A stretch of 64,000 nucleotides of DNA from Bradyrhizobium sp. CCH5-F6 (GTDB lineage: Bacteria; Pseudomonadota; Alphaproteobacteria; Rhizobiales; Xanthobacteraceae), in contig NZ_LSIC01000197.1 in the NCBI RefSeq assembly GCF_001556045.1, positions 49,474-113,473 on the forward strand. The letters are read 5' to 3'. Below the pieces are notes generated by a model. The model worked only from the letters and a program-made list of their open reading frames with translations, was not told the DNA's origin and did no database searches. The translations under genes were made by a program, and so were the position numbers. Shown here piece after piece: positions 18,197-27,069 of the stretch; the first letter of the stretch is position 1, and each line of letters begins with the position of its first letter.

Positions 18197-18803
18197 TCGA
18201 ACCTCTGCTTGTCGAGAGAGTGCTTGACGCTCATCGTGATGCTGAAGACTCGTCACTTCCCCGCTCTGAAAATGTTGATTGATCGCAGCGACATTGTGGC
18301 ACTGCACGCAAAAACTTTTGCGACGCACGGATGATGCGTCGTGTTGAAATACGCGGTGAAATTCGACGCGCCGAAAATGTCGTCACAGTGCTGACATACG
18401 AGCGGGCGGACTGCCGCATTTTGAATCAAGTCCTGCATCCGATGCGGGCGCCCGGTCGTTGCATGAGCGTCTATTCGCTCAAGTATGAGGCGCTGCGATG
18501 CTTCGCCGAAGCACATCGATTCAGCCGCGGGAATCTCGTCGAACTTCCATCTATGGATGCATACGAAATTCTGCGCCGAGCCATGCAGCTTTGCCGCACA
18601 GCGATGCAATTCCGGCGCGCCGATCTTGTTCCTGCAATCCGCTACGAAGCAAGGTCGGCAAAAAATGCCGCGCCCTTCTTTTGGCGTGATCCGGTCGGAG
18701 AACAAGGCGCGGCCCCACCGAACTCGCGTTGTTCGTGTTGGAGGAAGCTCTCCGGTGCCGACGACTTGGGGACTTTTTTCGACCACCCGATCGATTGAGC
18801 GCC
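18197..18803. promoter_or_regulatory. 607-bp divergent intergenic region with two adjacent dyads
   Basis: It lies between the priming transferase (minus) and the PPP phosphatase (plus). Near 18307-18341 two dyads abut: CGCAAAA/TTTTGCG (18307-18313, 18316-18322) and CGACGCA/TGCGTCG (18321-18327, 18335-18341). The 12-mer TTTTGCGACGCA here differs by one base from TTTTGCGTCGCA at 13027 upstream of the kinase operon. Open frames of up to 155 codons are present but have no recognisable protein features. A shared regulator of both operons is an inference. Confidence 0.45.
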
Positions 18804-19541
18804 ATGAAACCCCTCGCACGACCACGTCCGTCCATTCCCAAGCCGCAATTGCCCGACGGAGTTCGCATCTATGCGATCTCGGATATTCACGGCTGCGCGC
18901 ATCTGCTCGAGCCCATGCTGCGGGTGATCGACGCCGACGTTGCCCACAGCCGGCCGCGCTATGCCATCGAAGTCTTCATGGGCGACTACATCGATCGCGG
19001 CCCGGATACGCGCTCGACCCTAGACTTGCTGGTCGAGCGAAGCCGCCGGGGAAATGCGGTTTTCCTCAAGGGCAACCACGAGGCGTTCCTGGTGCGGGTA
19101 TTCGAAGACCCCTCGCTGTTCGAGGACTGGATAGCTTTCGGCGGCACGCAGACATTGATGTCCTACGGGCTTGCGCCGCCGGATCTCAAGCGCGATGAGC
19201 CGGCATCGATCATGCGCGATTTGATCCGCGCGATGCCGGCCGAACATCTGGAATTCCTCGACAATCTGCGGCTGAGCTTCACTTGCGGGGACTTCTTCTT
19301 CGTCCACGCCGGCGTTCGCCCGGGCGTCCCGTTGGCCGAGCAGTCAGAGCGCGATCTGCTCTGGATTCGCGAAGAATTCCTCCGGAGCGAGGAGCAGTTC
19401 GGCAAGTATATCGTCCATGGTCACACGCCGGTCCGAAACGCCGAATTCCTGGCGAACCGCGTCAACATCGACACCGGCGCCTATGCGACCGGCAACCTCA
19501 CGCTGATGAGCATCCAGGGAAGCCGAATGCTCGCGGTGTGA
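18804..19541 (+). CDS. PPP-family metallophosphatase (Ser/Thr phosphatase-like, copy 1)
   Basis: The 245-residue protein contains every metal-binding block of PPP phosphatases in order: 'ISDIHG' (D27, H29), 'MGDYIDRGPDTRS', 'LKGNHEAFL', 'FVHAGVRPG' and 'YIVHGHTPV'. Such enzymes dephosphorylate Ser/Thr and sometimes Tyr residues using two metal ions. It is a close relative, equal in length, of the protein at 50936-51673. Both lie among polysaccharide genes that lack a Wzb-type tyrosine phosphatase, so a role in resetting the BY-kinases is a testable idea. ATG 18804 is used because upstream codons show no homology to the paralogue. Confidence 0.88.
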   Translation: MKPLARPRPSIPKPQLPDGVRIYAISDIHGCAHLLEPMLRVIDADVAHSRPRYAIEVFMGDYIDRGPDTRSTLDLLVERSRRGNAVFLKGNHEAFLVRVFEDPSLFEDWIAFGGTQTLMSYGLAPPDLKRDEPASIMRDLIRAMPAEHLEFLDNLRLSFTCGDFFFVHAGVRPGVPLAEQSERDLLWIREEFLRSEEQFGKYIVHGHTPVRNAEFLANRVNIDTGAYATGNLTLMSIQGSRMLAV

Positions 19542-19596
19542 GGTGGCGACAACCGCCTGCCACTGATGGGCGATATGGCTTCGCCCCGATGGCGCG

Positions 19597-19869
19597 CTAG
19601 TTGAGCAGAGGCGGCTTCTCCAGCCGCGTCCGGGCCATCCAGTCGCTCCAGGCTCGTTCGTGCTTGACGTAGAGCTCCACCCAACGTTCGCCGTGCTTGG
19701 CCTGACGGACCCGACCAGCCTCGCCAAGCAAGTCGGCGCCCGGATGCGTGTCCGGCTTGTCCAGCGCTTCGAACTCGATGGTCTCCGAGATGGACAGACC
19801 CACAAGCACGCGCTGTCCCGCGCCATCCACGATGTAGCGCCGAGGCGCATCCTTCTTGGGCTCACTCAT
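19597..19869 (-). CDS. 90-residue hypothetical protein, intact paralogue of the frameshifted gene at 56.7 kb
   Basis: The protein starts MSEPKKDAPRRYIVDG and includes 'RVLVGLSISETIEFEALD' and 'RWVELYVKHERAWSDWM'. The same three blocks occur in the region 56651-56941. The middle block is charged and probably helical; no known family is recognised. It is soluble by composition. It converges on the PPP phosphatase (55 bp between stops). The duplicated pairing of this gene type with a PPP phosphatase suggests a link, but in the second locus they are 5 kb apart. Confidence 0.75.
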   Translation of the reverse strand: MSEPKKDAPRRYIVDGAGQRVLVGLSISETIEFEALDKPDTHPGADLLGEAGRVRQAKHGERWVELYVKHERAWSDWMARTRLEKPPLLN

Positions 19870-19931
19870 GCGATCACGCCCCCATTCGATTTAGTGAGAA
19901 CCCCGCGCCCCGTCGCCAAACCGGATCGCAC

Positions 19932-20087
19932 CTAAAAGGCGCGTCGGGCATGGCCGAACGTTGAAGTGGGGGTCGAGGTCCGACCGGATGAGGTTGCAAC
20001 CCGTCGTTGCACGCGCCACGCGCGCAATACGTATCCCAGGATGAGGCCAGCGCCAAAGATGAAAGCAGAGACAAGTGCAGAAGTCAT
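19932..20087 (-). CDS. 51-residue single-helix membrane micropeptide (candidate)
   Basis: An ATG at 20087 opens 51 codons ending at TAG (19932-19934). The peptide begins with one clear membrane segment, 'ALVSAFIFGAGLILGYVL', followed at once by a basic stretch 'RAWRVQRR' and a Ser/Thr-rich tail. That design, a helix plus positive-inside anchor, is typical of real small membrane proteins and rare by chance. The ribosome-binding site is weak and no homologue is known to me, so it remains a candidate. Confidence 0.4.
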   Translation of the reverse strand: MTSALVSAFIFGAGLILGYVLRAWRVQRRVATSSGRTSTPTSTFGHARRAF

Positions 20088-20446
20088 GGAGAGTCGTCCC
20101 GGATAATCCGGGGACAGATCAAGACCGAGCAGTGTGTCGACATCATGATTCTCCGGTGGCTTCCGACGCCGAAAGATTGTTCACGCCTCGACCTCACGCG
20201 TGCATCCAAGTCAATGCCCCGTCTGATCGTCCCCTCACTTTCTTATCTCGGCCGGAAACTGCGTATCAGAGTCGAGGAGATGCATTTGCGATCATGCGGG
20301 TTCGAGCCTTTCTCGTCGCGGAGTGCTTGGAGCGGGCCTTGCCGGCCTCAACGGGCGATTCGGTCCGATCAGCCGGCCGATGCCCTTGCAACCATCCGGA
20401 ACCCGTCGCATTATTTCGCATCGCATTGCATGAGGGATTCAATCCA
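20088..20446. other. 359-bp intergenic region, no gene seen
   Basis: It lies between the micropeptide candidate (minus) and the small exported protein (plus) and should hold both promoters. No strong dyad, terminator or protein-like frame was found. Confidence 0.35.
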
Positions 20447-20710
20447 ATGAACTTCCGCGCCATTATTCCATCCATTGCCCTGTCTGCTCTCGGCCTCACC
20501 TTGACGGCATCCGTCGCGCCTGCCGCCGAGCTCGCGCCTGCTCCGTCACATCGGTCGGCCGCGGTCCAAGGCGGAGTTGTGCTGTGGGATGACGTCTACC
20601 CGCCCGCGATGTACGGCCCCCAGGTCCGGCCGGTCGAGGAAGTCGCAGCCATGAAGGCGCAGGCGCGCCCGGTTTCCCAGCGCTGGTGGGGGTATTGGTA
20701 CGTCCGGTAG
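20447..20710 (+). CDS. Small exported protein, unknown function
   Basis: The 87-residue protein starts at ATG 20447 behind GAGGGA (20432-20437). A signal peptide is evident ('IPSIALSALGLTLTASVAPAAE', cleavage likely after the Ala-rich stretch). The mature part of about 60 residues is unusual for its aromatic end (RWWGYWYVR) and the 'WDDVYPPAMYGPQVRP' segment. No family is recognised. A frame extending upstream to 20075 is rejected because the signal peptide marks the start. Confidence 0.65.
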   Translation: MNFRAIIPSIALSALGLTLTASVAPAAELAPAPSHRSAAVQGGVVLWDDVYPPAMYGPQVRPVEEVAAMKAQARPVSQRWWGYWYVR

Positions 20711-21161
20711 GAAGCCGGAGCGCCTTGATTTCAGCTATTTAGCGCCAGAACAGGCTGGCTTAACGGATCGTATTTAAGACGGGTCATGCGCAACACGTCA
20801 CTGCGCGCGCGGCTTCACCGCCGCGTCGGCTCCGGCTCACAGATATCACCGACATCCCGACCGAAACGGACGAGCTGTATCCGGCTGCCGTCATGGACCT
20901 TCCAAGACCGCACGCTTGCGCGGCCACATGCGCCCGAGCCCACATCGTTCGCACTGACGATTCGCGCTCCGACAGCAGCGGTCTGCTGCCGGATTGATCA
21001 ATCATTCCGACTGCGCGTGCCGTGTCTCCCAACAACATCGCGCACGACAAAGCAATCAAACGGCGAATGCGGGTAAGATTGAAACGGTGGCATGGTTGAA
21101 GCAGAATAAGGGAGAGCCGCCATTTCTCCCTTGCGGATTGCAGAAACCACAATCCTAGGTT
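20711..21161. other. 451-bp intergenic region, no gene seen
   Basis: No frame here encodes a protein-like sequence. A 7-bp stem AAGGGAG/CTCCCTT (21108-21114, 21126-21132) with an 11-nt loop could be a weak terminator for the minus-strand gene ending at 21162. Confidence 0.35.
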
Positions 21162-21380
21162 TTACAGATCCAGCTGGCTGCGCAAGGCGTCACGCTCGTC
21201 GAGGAGTTCTCGTAGTTGTCGAGCATTGTCAGATTGTGTCTCCTGCCACTCGATGCGGTCCTCGGCAGTCCACAGGTAGGATTCGCGATTGAACCGAGCT
21301 TTCTCTGCCCTATCAAACTCCGTGAAGAGTCTGATATCGCGCTCAACCTCGTCCAATTGTTCCTGGAGAGTTCTTGGCAT
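21162..21380 (-). CDS. 72-residue charged coiled-coil-like protein, unknown function
   Basis: The protein MPRTLQEQLDEVERDIRL... is strongly charged, with heptad-like Leu/Ile spacing ('LQEQLDEVERDIRLFTEF', 'ARQLRELLDERDALRSQLDL'), suggesting a short soluble coiled coil. ATG 21380 is preferred over an in-frame ATG at 21452 because GAGGGAG stands 7 nt upstream of 21380. No family is recognised and it has no obvious operon partner. Confidence 0.55.
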   Translation of the reverse strand: MPRTLQEQLDEVERDIRLFTEFDRAEKARFNRESYLWTAEDRIEWQETQSDNARQLRELLDERDALRSQLDL

Positions 21381-22092
21381 CAGCCGCTCCCTCGGCTCTG
21401 CCTCTAGCCCATTTCGATTTTCCGAGTGTTCGGCGTAGCGATCAATAGGCATTCACTCCCCTCGGGCGCGTGGATCGTCGCCCAGACATCACCGCAAAGG
21501 TTGCATTTTCCGGGTGTACATCTTCCTACTTTTCGATTGAGGTCAAACGAGGACGGCTGCGACGCTACTTTTGGTCTGGAACGCCAAAAGCTGTGGGTTG
21601 CTGGCTGCGGAAGACCTCACCGAGGAGCGGCCATGCCGAGCCCCGAGCACACAGATCGGAGGTCGTGATCTTCGGACAATCCCGTGGAAGCGCACCTAGA
21701 CCTTGCTGCTTCGCAGGAACCCTAGTCAGCCGACCCCAGGCCCTGCCACCAGGGCCGGGTTGAGAATGCAAAAGGATTTCTGCAAATCTCTTGCCCTGAG
21801 AACAGCTCGCAAGAGCAGCACGCCTGTCTAAACTTCAAGTTGATTTTTAGCTTGATTGCAGCTTGCATGTAAGCTGATCCGCGAGCGCGCTAGAACCAAA
21901 GGTGTCGCGCGTAATTCGTCGGGCAGTCGGGCAGTCGATTCGCCACGACCGAAGCTCCGAAAACCGCGACGAGCCGGTGCTGTTCATACGGGACTCTGCG
22001 ATGAAGTCGGTCGGATGGTGCTTGATCAACTGCACGTCGTCCGCCGGAAGATGACTCAGGATCAGGAGTCCGAGACCTGTTGCTCAAGCCAA
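21381..22092. other. 712-bp intergenic region, no gene seen
   Basis: Several short frames exist, the longest antisense to the acetyltransferase, but none looks like a protein. A small hairpin GGCCCTG/CAGGGCC (21740-21746, 21751-21757) with a 4-nt loop lacks a T-run. Between 21840 and 21880 there are repeated AGCTT/AAGCT motifs in an AT-richer patch. It could hold decayed sequence. Confidence 0.35.
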
Positions 22093-22698
22093 TTAGCAGC
22101 GCGGATCGGATTGTTCCGGGAGTGCATCGCAGGACTTGTCCGCACCGGGCGCGAGGCGATTGCGCACCACCCGCGCGGGCTCGCCCATGGCCACGACCTC
22201 GGGAGGAACGTCCTTGAGTACGGTGCTCCGCACGCCGATGACGGCGCCTCTGCCCACCTTGACGCCCGGCGCAACAAACACATCGCTGGCGATCCAAACT
22301 TGATCGCCGACCGTGATAGGAGCCGTGACGTAGCTGAAGGCGAGGTCGTCCATGTCATGCGACCCCGTGCAGAGATAGGACCGCTGCGAAATGACCGAAT
22401 GAGAGCCGATTGAAATGCGATCCAGGCTGTACAGCTCGACGTGATCACCGACCCAGGAAAAGTCCCCTATTTCGGTCTTCCAGGGGTAGGTCACGCGCAC
22501 CGTCGGACGCAGCAGCACCTTGCGGCCAATCTTTGCTCCGAACAGGCGCAAAAGAAAGCGACGCCAGCCAAAAAAGGGCTGAGGCGAAAGTGCAAAGAGC
22601 GTCGATTGAACGAGCTGCCAAAGCGCCACGACGACCGGTCCCCGTCCGCGAAACCCCGGCGGCACACGAAACTGATCCAACTTCTGGAACTCGCGCAT
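22093..22698 (-). CDS. wcaF: WcaF-like hexapeptide-repeat acetyltransferase
   Basis: The 201-residue protein has 'LVQSTLFALSPQPFFGWRRF' then a left-handed beta-helix region with isoleucine-patch repeats ('IGRKVLLRPTVRVTYPWKTE', 'IGDFSWVGDHVELYSLDRIS', 'ITVGDQVWIASDVFVAPGVK') and the catalytic-region histidine in 'GSHDMDD'. This arrangement matches WcaF, the colanic acid O-acetyltransferase, which acts on fucose in that pathway. It follows fcl by 36 bp in the same direction, ending the operon wcaI-gmd-fcl-wcaF. The acceptor here is inferred, not shown. Confidence 0.82.
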   Translation of the reverse strand: MREFQKLDQFRVPPGFRGRGPVVVALWQLVQSTLFALSPQPFFGWRRFLLRLFGAKIGRKVLLRPTVRVTYPWKTEIGDFSWVGDHVELYSLDRISIGSHSVISQRSYLCTGSHDMDDLAFSYVTAPITVGDQVWIASDVFVAPGVKVGRGAVIGVRSTVLKDVPPEVVAMGEPARVVRNRLAPGADKSCDALPEQSDPRC

Positions 22699-22734
22699 TC
22701 TGGTAAATTCGAACGACAGAGGGAGGACTATGTT

Positions 22735-23697
22735 TCAGCGATGGTCTGTGGCGGATGCCTGGGTCGTCAGGTAGGCCTCGTAGGCGCGCCGTATTCCGGC
22801 TTCCAACGGAGTCTTGGCCCGCCACCCGAGTGTTGAGAGACGACCGACATCGAGCAGCTTTCGCGGCGTTCCGTCAGGGCGCGTCGGATCGAAGACGATA
22901 TCCCCCTGATAGTCGACGATACCGGCGATCATACGGGCGAGCTCGGCGATGGTAACGTCGCTGCCAGTCCCGATGTTGATCGGCCTCTCGTCGGAATAGT
23001 TCTTCATCAGGTGGATACAAGCATCCGCCATGTCGTCAACGAAGAGAAACTCGCGGCGCGGCGAGCCGCTGCCCCAGACGACGACGCTCTTGCTGCCGGC
23101 GACCTTGGCTTCGTGAAAGCGTCGGATCAGGGCCGCAGCGACATGGCTATATTCCGGGTGATAGTTGTCCCCAGGGCCATAGAGATTGCTCGGCATCACG
23201 CTGATGAAGTCAGAGCCATATTGACGCCGATAAGCCTCTGCCATCTTGATGCCCGCGATCTTGGCAATGGCATAGGGCTCGTTCGTCGGCTCAAGCGGAC
23301 CAGTCAAGATCGACTCTTCGCGCAGCGGCTGAGGCGCAAACTTCGGATAGATACAGGATGAACCAAGAAACATCAGCTTCTCGGCTCCGTTTGCATGTGC
23401 AGCGTGGATGACGTTAGCCGCGATCGCTATGTTCTCGTAGATGAACTCGGCGCGAAGCTTGTCGTTCGCGGCAATTCCTCCCACCTTGGCCGCTGCGACG
23501 AACACGACCTGCGGCCGCATCCTTGCGAACCAATCGAACACCTGAGCTTGGTTGATGAGGTCGATTTCGGTTCGCTTCGCGGTGAGCAACCGTACGTTTT
23601 CTTGCGCGAGCCTGCGCACGAGCGCAGCACCGACCATCCCCCGATGCCCGGCGACGTAGACGCTCTTGCCCTTCAGATCAAACTCCGTGGCTGGCAC
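22735..23697 (-). CDS. fcl: GDP-L-fucose synthase
   Basis: The 320-residue short-chain dehydrogenase has the NADP-binding '[18 protein letters not shown]', the '[13 protein letters not shown]' block and the catalytic Tyr-x-x-x-Lys in 'YAIAKIAG'. It converts GDP-4-keto-6-deoxy-mannose to GDP-L-fucose by epimerisation and reduction, directly after Gmd. I place the start at GTG 23697, where GGGAG stands 8 nt upstream; an ATG at 23718 has its purine tract touching the start. Either way the gene overlaps the end of gmd (20 or 41 nt), showing coupling. Confidence 0.93.
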   Translation of the reverse strand: MPATEFDLKGKSVYVAGHRGMVGAALVRRLAQENVRLLTAKRTEIDLINQAQVFDWFARMRPQVVFVAAAKVGGIAANDKLRAEFIYENIAIAANVIHAAHANGAEKLMFLGSSCIYPKFAPQPLREESILTGPLEPTNEPYAIAKIAGIKMAEAYRRQYGSDFISVMPSNLYGPGDNYHPEYSHVAAALIRRFHEAKVAGSKSVVVWGSGSPRREFLFVDDMADACIHLMKNYSDERPINIGTGSDVTIAELARMIAGIVDYQGDIVFDPTRPDGTPRKLLDVGRLSTLGWRAKTPLEAGIRRAYEAYLTTQASATDHR

Positions 23698-24748
23698 TCG
23701 ATCGCTCCCGCCTTGCATCCTTCAGATCGCTTGCCACCATCTCGTGCACGAGCTGACCGAACGTACGCTTCGGCTTCCAACCCAGCACCCGGTTCGCCTT
23801 GCTGGCATCGCCAACCAGAATGTCCACCTCGGTTGGCCGGAAATAGGTCGGGTCGATTCGAACCACCGTCTTGCCGCTGCTTCTGTCGATGCCGATCTCA
23901 TCAACGCCCTTGCCGCGCCATTCGATCTCGCGTCCCACCTCCCTGAAGGAGAGTTCGACCATCTCGCGCACCGAGCGGGTCTCGCCGGTGGCAAGCACGA
24001 AATCGTCCGGCTTATCCGCCTGCATGATCAAGTGCATCCCTTCGACATAGTCCTTGGCATGCCCCCAGTCTCGTTTCGCCTCGAGATTACCCAGGTAAAG
24101 CGTATCCTCGATCCCGACTTCGATGCGGGCCACAGCGCGCGTGATCTTGCGGGTTACGAAAGTTTCGCCGCGGATGGGGCTCTCGTGGTTGAACAGGATG
24201 CCGTTGCTGGCAAACATCCCGTAGGCTTCGCGGTAGTTGACCGTGATCCAGTATCCGTAGAGCTTCGCCACACCATAGGGCGAGCGCGGATAGAACGGCG
24301 TTGTCTCCTTCTGCGGGATCTCCTGCACCAGCCCATACAGCTCGGACGTCGATGCCTGGTAGAACCGCGTCTCCTTCTCCATGCCGAGGATGCGGATCGC
24401 CTCCAAGAGCCTCAACACCCCGATTGCGTCGGCGTTCGCGGTGTATTCAGGACTCTCGAAGCTGACGCCGACATGGCTCTGCGCCGCCAGATTGTAGATC
24501 TCCGTCGGCCTGATCTGCTGCACGAGCCTGATCAGATTGGTGGAATCCGTCATGTCGCCGTAGTGCATCAGGAACGGCACCTCACCAACGTGCGGATCCC
24601 GATATAGGTGATCGACACGAGCCGTATTGAACGAAGACGAACGCCGTTTGATGCCATGAACGACATAACCGAGCGATATGAGGTGCTCGGCGAGATACGC
24701 ACCGTCTTGTCCAGTAACGCCCGTAATTAGCGCAACACGCCCACTCAT
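23678..24748 (-). CDS. gmd: GDP-mannose 4,6-dehydratase
   Basis: The 356-residue protein begins [20 protein letters not shown], with the TGxxGxxG dinucleotide-binding motif, followed by '[12 protein letters not shown]', '[10 protein letters not shown]' and the catalytic Tyr-x-x-x-Lys in '[10 protein letters not shown]'. It makes GDP-4-keto-6-deoxy-D-mannose, the first committed step to GDP-L-fucose or GDP-D-rhamnose. ATG 24748 is preferred to 24787 because AGG lies 9 nt upstream and it fits the family's usual N-terminus. It overlaps fcl and lies 154 bp downstream of wcaI. Confidence 0.95.
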   Translation of the reverse strand: MSGRVALITGVTGQDGAYLAEHLISLGYVVHGIKRRSSSFNTARVDHLYRDPHVGEVPFLMHYGDMTDSTNLIRLVQQIRPTEIYNLAAQSHVGVSFESPEYTANADAIGVLRLLEAIRILGMEKETRFYQASTSELYGLVQEIPQKETTPFYPRSPYGVAKLYGYWITVNYREAYGMFASNGILFNHESPIRGETFVTRKITRAVARIEVGIEDTLYLGNLEAKRDWGHAKDYVEGMHLIMQADKPDDFVLATGETRSVREMVELSFREVGREIEWRGKGVDEIGIDRSSGKTVVRIDPTYFRPTEVDILVGDASKANRVLGWKPKRTFGQLVHEMVASDLKDARRERSSASHGV

Positions 24749-24901
24749 ATGCGAAAACCTGCCGTTGACCGCCGGGATTGGAAGCAAATACGGTGACGAT
24801 AGAATGCCTCAACCACCGGAGACATGTAGAAGCGACCTTTCATGCAGGTCAATCGCAGCCGGGACTGATCGTTAACGCGGGAGACATCCCGCCGCGTTGC
24901 G

Positions 24902-26206
24902 TCAGGACAGGGGAAGAGCGTCATTGATCGATGTCGTCGCCTTCCCGGAAACCACACCCGGCCCGTGTTCAGATCTGCCCGGCCGACCGCAAATCGAACT
25001 CATGCTCTCGATCCAGCGACGCACGATGGTACGGCGGTCCCAACGCTCGATGGAACGCTTTCGTCCCTCTGCACCGAGCCTCTCGCGAAGAGAAGAATCT
25101 TCGCTCAACTGAAGAATGGCATCTGCAAGCGATCGAACGTCTCCCGCCGGAACGAGCAAACCGGCACCCTGCACTTCGGCAGCAAGCCCCGTGCCTCGTG
25201 CTGCCATAGCGACGACGGGACGCGCGGACGCAAACATCGCCCCCAACTTGGACGGCAGTACAAGATCGGCCGCCTCCGCCCTCTGCGGGACGACGTGAAG
25301 GTCAGCCGTCGCCAGCAATTCGTTGAAGCTTTCGTTCGGCTGCAGTCCCAGGAAATGAACTCTCGGGTTGTCAGAGGCCATGTCCACCAGTCTTGCCTTG
25401 TGTGGCCCTTCGCCAGCCAGAATGAAATGCAGTCGCGGATTGCGCCGAAGAAGAGCGGCGGCTTCGACGAGGAGGTCAAGTCCTTGCTTGGCCGACATGG
25501 TCCCAGCGTAGAGAGCAACGACGTCATCTTCGCGGATATTCAGGGATGTGCGATATTTGGTCTGCTTCGGACGGGGAACTATCACATCCGTGTCGATCCA
25601 GTTTCGGATCTCGGTCGATCTTTGCGGATCAACGTTTTTGTCCCACAAACGCTCCACCATTTGCGGACAAATGCTGGAAACGCGATCAAACGATCTGAGG
25701 ACCGCCGCCTCGGCCTTGAGCATCAGCTTCCGCAGTGAAGCATTCCGTAGCAGACCCAGACCGTATGCGGCGTCAATTTCGAAGTCTTGCACATGAAGCC
25801 ACGACTTGGCATCGATGCGACGAGCAACAAAGGAAGCAAATCGGGCCGACATCAACGACGGCGCGACGGAAATGATGATGTCGGGCCGCCAGTAATATGC
25901 ATCGATCAGCACCGGCACCAAGCTTGTCAGTGCAAAAGACAGGTGATGGATCAGCCGCTTTGCACCGGTCGGCTGCTTGGGAACGTAGATCGGCGTTCGC
26001 ATGACGCCCACGCCCCCCATCGTCGAGCGCCTGAAATAGGAGGTATTCGAACCGGCGGGGATGCTCCAGGCCGGATAGTAGGGAGGCGCTGTAACGACCC
26101 TCACCTCATGGCCCTCGGCAACAAGGTTTTCGCAAAGCTCCGTATTGTATTTGGCCACACCGATCAGATCGGGAGCGTAATTGATGCCGACCAAAAGAAT
26201 ACGCAT
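24902..26206 (-). CDS. wcaI: WcaI-like glycosyltransferase
   Basis: The 434-residue GT-B protein starts MRILLVGINYAPDLIGVAKY and contains 'EVRVVTAPPYYPAWSIP', 'SWLHVQDFEIDAAYGLGLL' and, in the C-terminal domain, 'VALYAGTMSAKQGLDLLVEA' and 'VVPQRAEAADLVLPSKLGAM'. These blocks match the WcaI colanic acid glycosyltransferase family, thought to add fucose or another sugar to the repeat unit. AGGAT stands 9 nt before the ATG. It heads the wcaI-gmd-fcl-wcaF group, so enzyme and donor supply are co-located. Confidence 0.85.
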   Translation of the reverse strand: MRILLVGINYAPDLIGVAKYNTELCENLVAEGHEVRVVTAPPYYPAWSIPAGSNTSYFRRSTMGGVGVMRTPIYVPKQPTGAKRLIHHLSFALTSLVPVLIDAYYWRPDIIISVAPSLMSARFASFVARRIDAKSWLHVQDFEIDAAYGLGLLRNASLRKLMLKAEAAVLRSFDRVSSICPQMVERLWDKNVDPQRSTEIRNWIDTDVIVPRPKQTKYRTSLNIREDDVVALYAGTMSAKQGLDLLVEAAALLRRNPRLHFILAGEGPHKARLVDMASDNPRVHFLGLQPNESFNELLATADLHVVPQRAEAADLVLPSKLGAMFASARPVVAMAARGTGLAAEVQGAGLLVPAGDVRSLADAILQLSEDSSLRERLGAEGRKRSIERWDRRTIVRRWIESMSSICGRPGRSEHGPGVVSGKATTSINDALPLS

Positions 26207-26636
26207 TCAATCCAAATCCTGAACGACAACTCGTATCCAAAACTCGAGACAGCCAAGCATCACCGCATTGGCTCTACAGCCTCCGCTGAACGATCGCTGT
26301 CGCAGCGGCCAATCGCCGCTTGAACTCCGATGCGAAATCAAGGGGACTACGCTTGGCCTGCCAATCATCGGAACGAAAAGTTTCGCTCCGCATCGACACG
26401 CCACGGCTTTCGCCGGTCTTCGCAGCCTGACCGAGCTCGCCCCGCAGTCCGTGAACCTTCGGGCCAGAACGTGCGCTTGCGCAAGGCGTCAGCCTCTCGC
26501 TCACTGCGCTTTCGCTTGCGGGGTGGTGGCAGCTCTCATTAACGGAGTAAAGAAATGACCATTTTAATGATGAACGCGCACCGTCAAGGGCGGTCAAACG
26601 TGACAAGCAGTTGGAGCTTTCCGAGAAACGCCCTTC
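26207..26636. other. 430-bp intergenic region, no gene seen
   Basis: It lies upstream of wcaI and should contain its promoter. A minus-strand open frame ends at 26274, but its predicted peptide has no family features and only the last 39 codons look protein-like. No strong dyad was found. Confidence 0.35.
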
Positions 26637-26912
26637 CTAGTAAGCCCGGCGAAGGACCGGGCTGGTCCCCGCCATACAGACACGGTCCAAATACCAGCCG
26701 TAGGGAGTCTCCACGCGGACTTGAGGGCAACGCCGCCGCGGCACATAGCGGTAAGGATATGATTGAGCCCAGAAGGTGACTGGGAGTACGTGTTCGACTG
26801 GCGTCGAGACTAGGGGTGCCGGCAACTGCATCGCAGCGATTGCCTGCGGCCCGGCCAACAAGACCATTGCCGATACCAACAACCCCAAACGCCGGATAGT
26901 CTGCTTTGCCAT
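26637..26912 (-). CDS. Small exported protein with cysteine pair, unknown function
   Basis: The 91-residue protein from ATG 26912 starts MAKQTIRRLGLLVSAMVLLA, a signal peptide likely cleaved after 'GPQAIAA'. The mature part is rich in Pro, Tyr and Arg ('SYPYRYVPRRRCPQVR') and has two cysteines about 20 residues apart that could pair in the periplasm. An upstream in-frame ATG at 26969 would bury the signal peptide. No family is recognised. Confidence 0.6.
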   Translation of the reverse strand: MAKQTIRRLGLLVSAMVLLAGPQAIAAMQLPAPLVSTPVEHVLPVTFWAQSYPYRYVPRRRCPQVRVETPYGWYLDRVCMAGTSPVLRRAY

Positions 26913-27069
26913 CGCCTTCCCCTGCGCTCGCCAACCGGCGACAAAATGCGCCAAATTAGAATATTTCAAAATCCAGCCGGATATCGTGTTTATTGTTTAT
27001 CAACGGGATCAGAAAAAGGCAACGGACCATACGGACCCATCCAGCAGCCGGAATGTCCAATCGGGTCGG

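Noticed and set aside
18331..18798. A 155-codon open frame in the 18.2-18.8 kb intergenic region
   Set aside because: Cys/Arg-rich sequence with no ribosome site and no recognisable pattern; the region looks regulatory.
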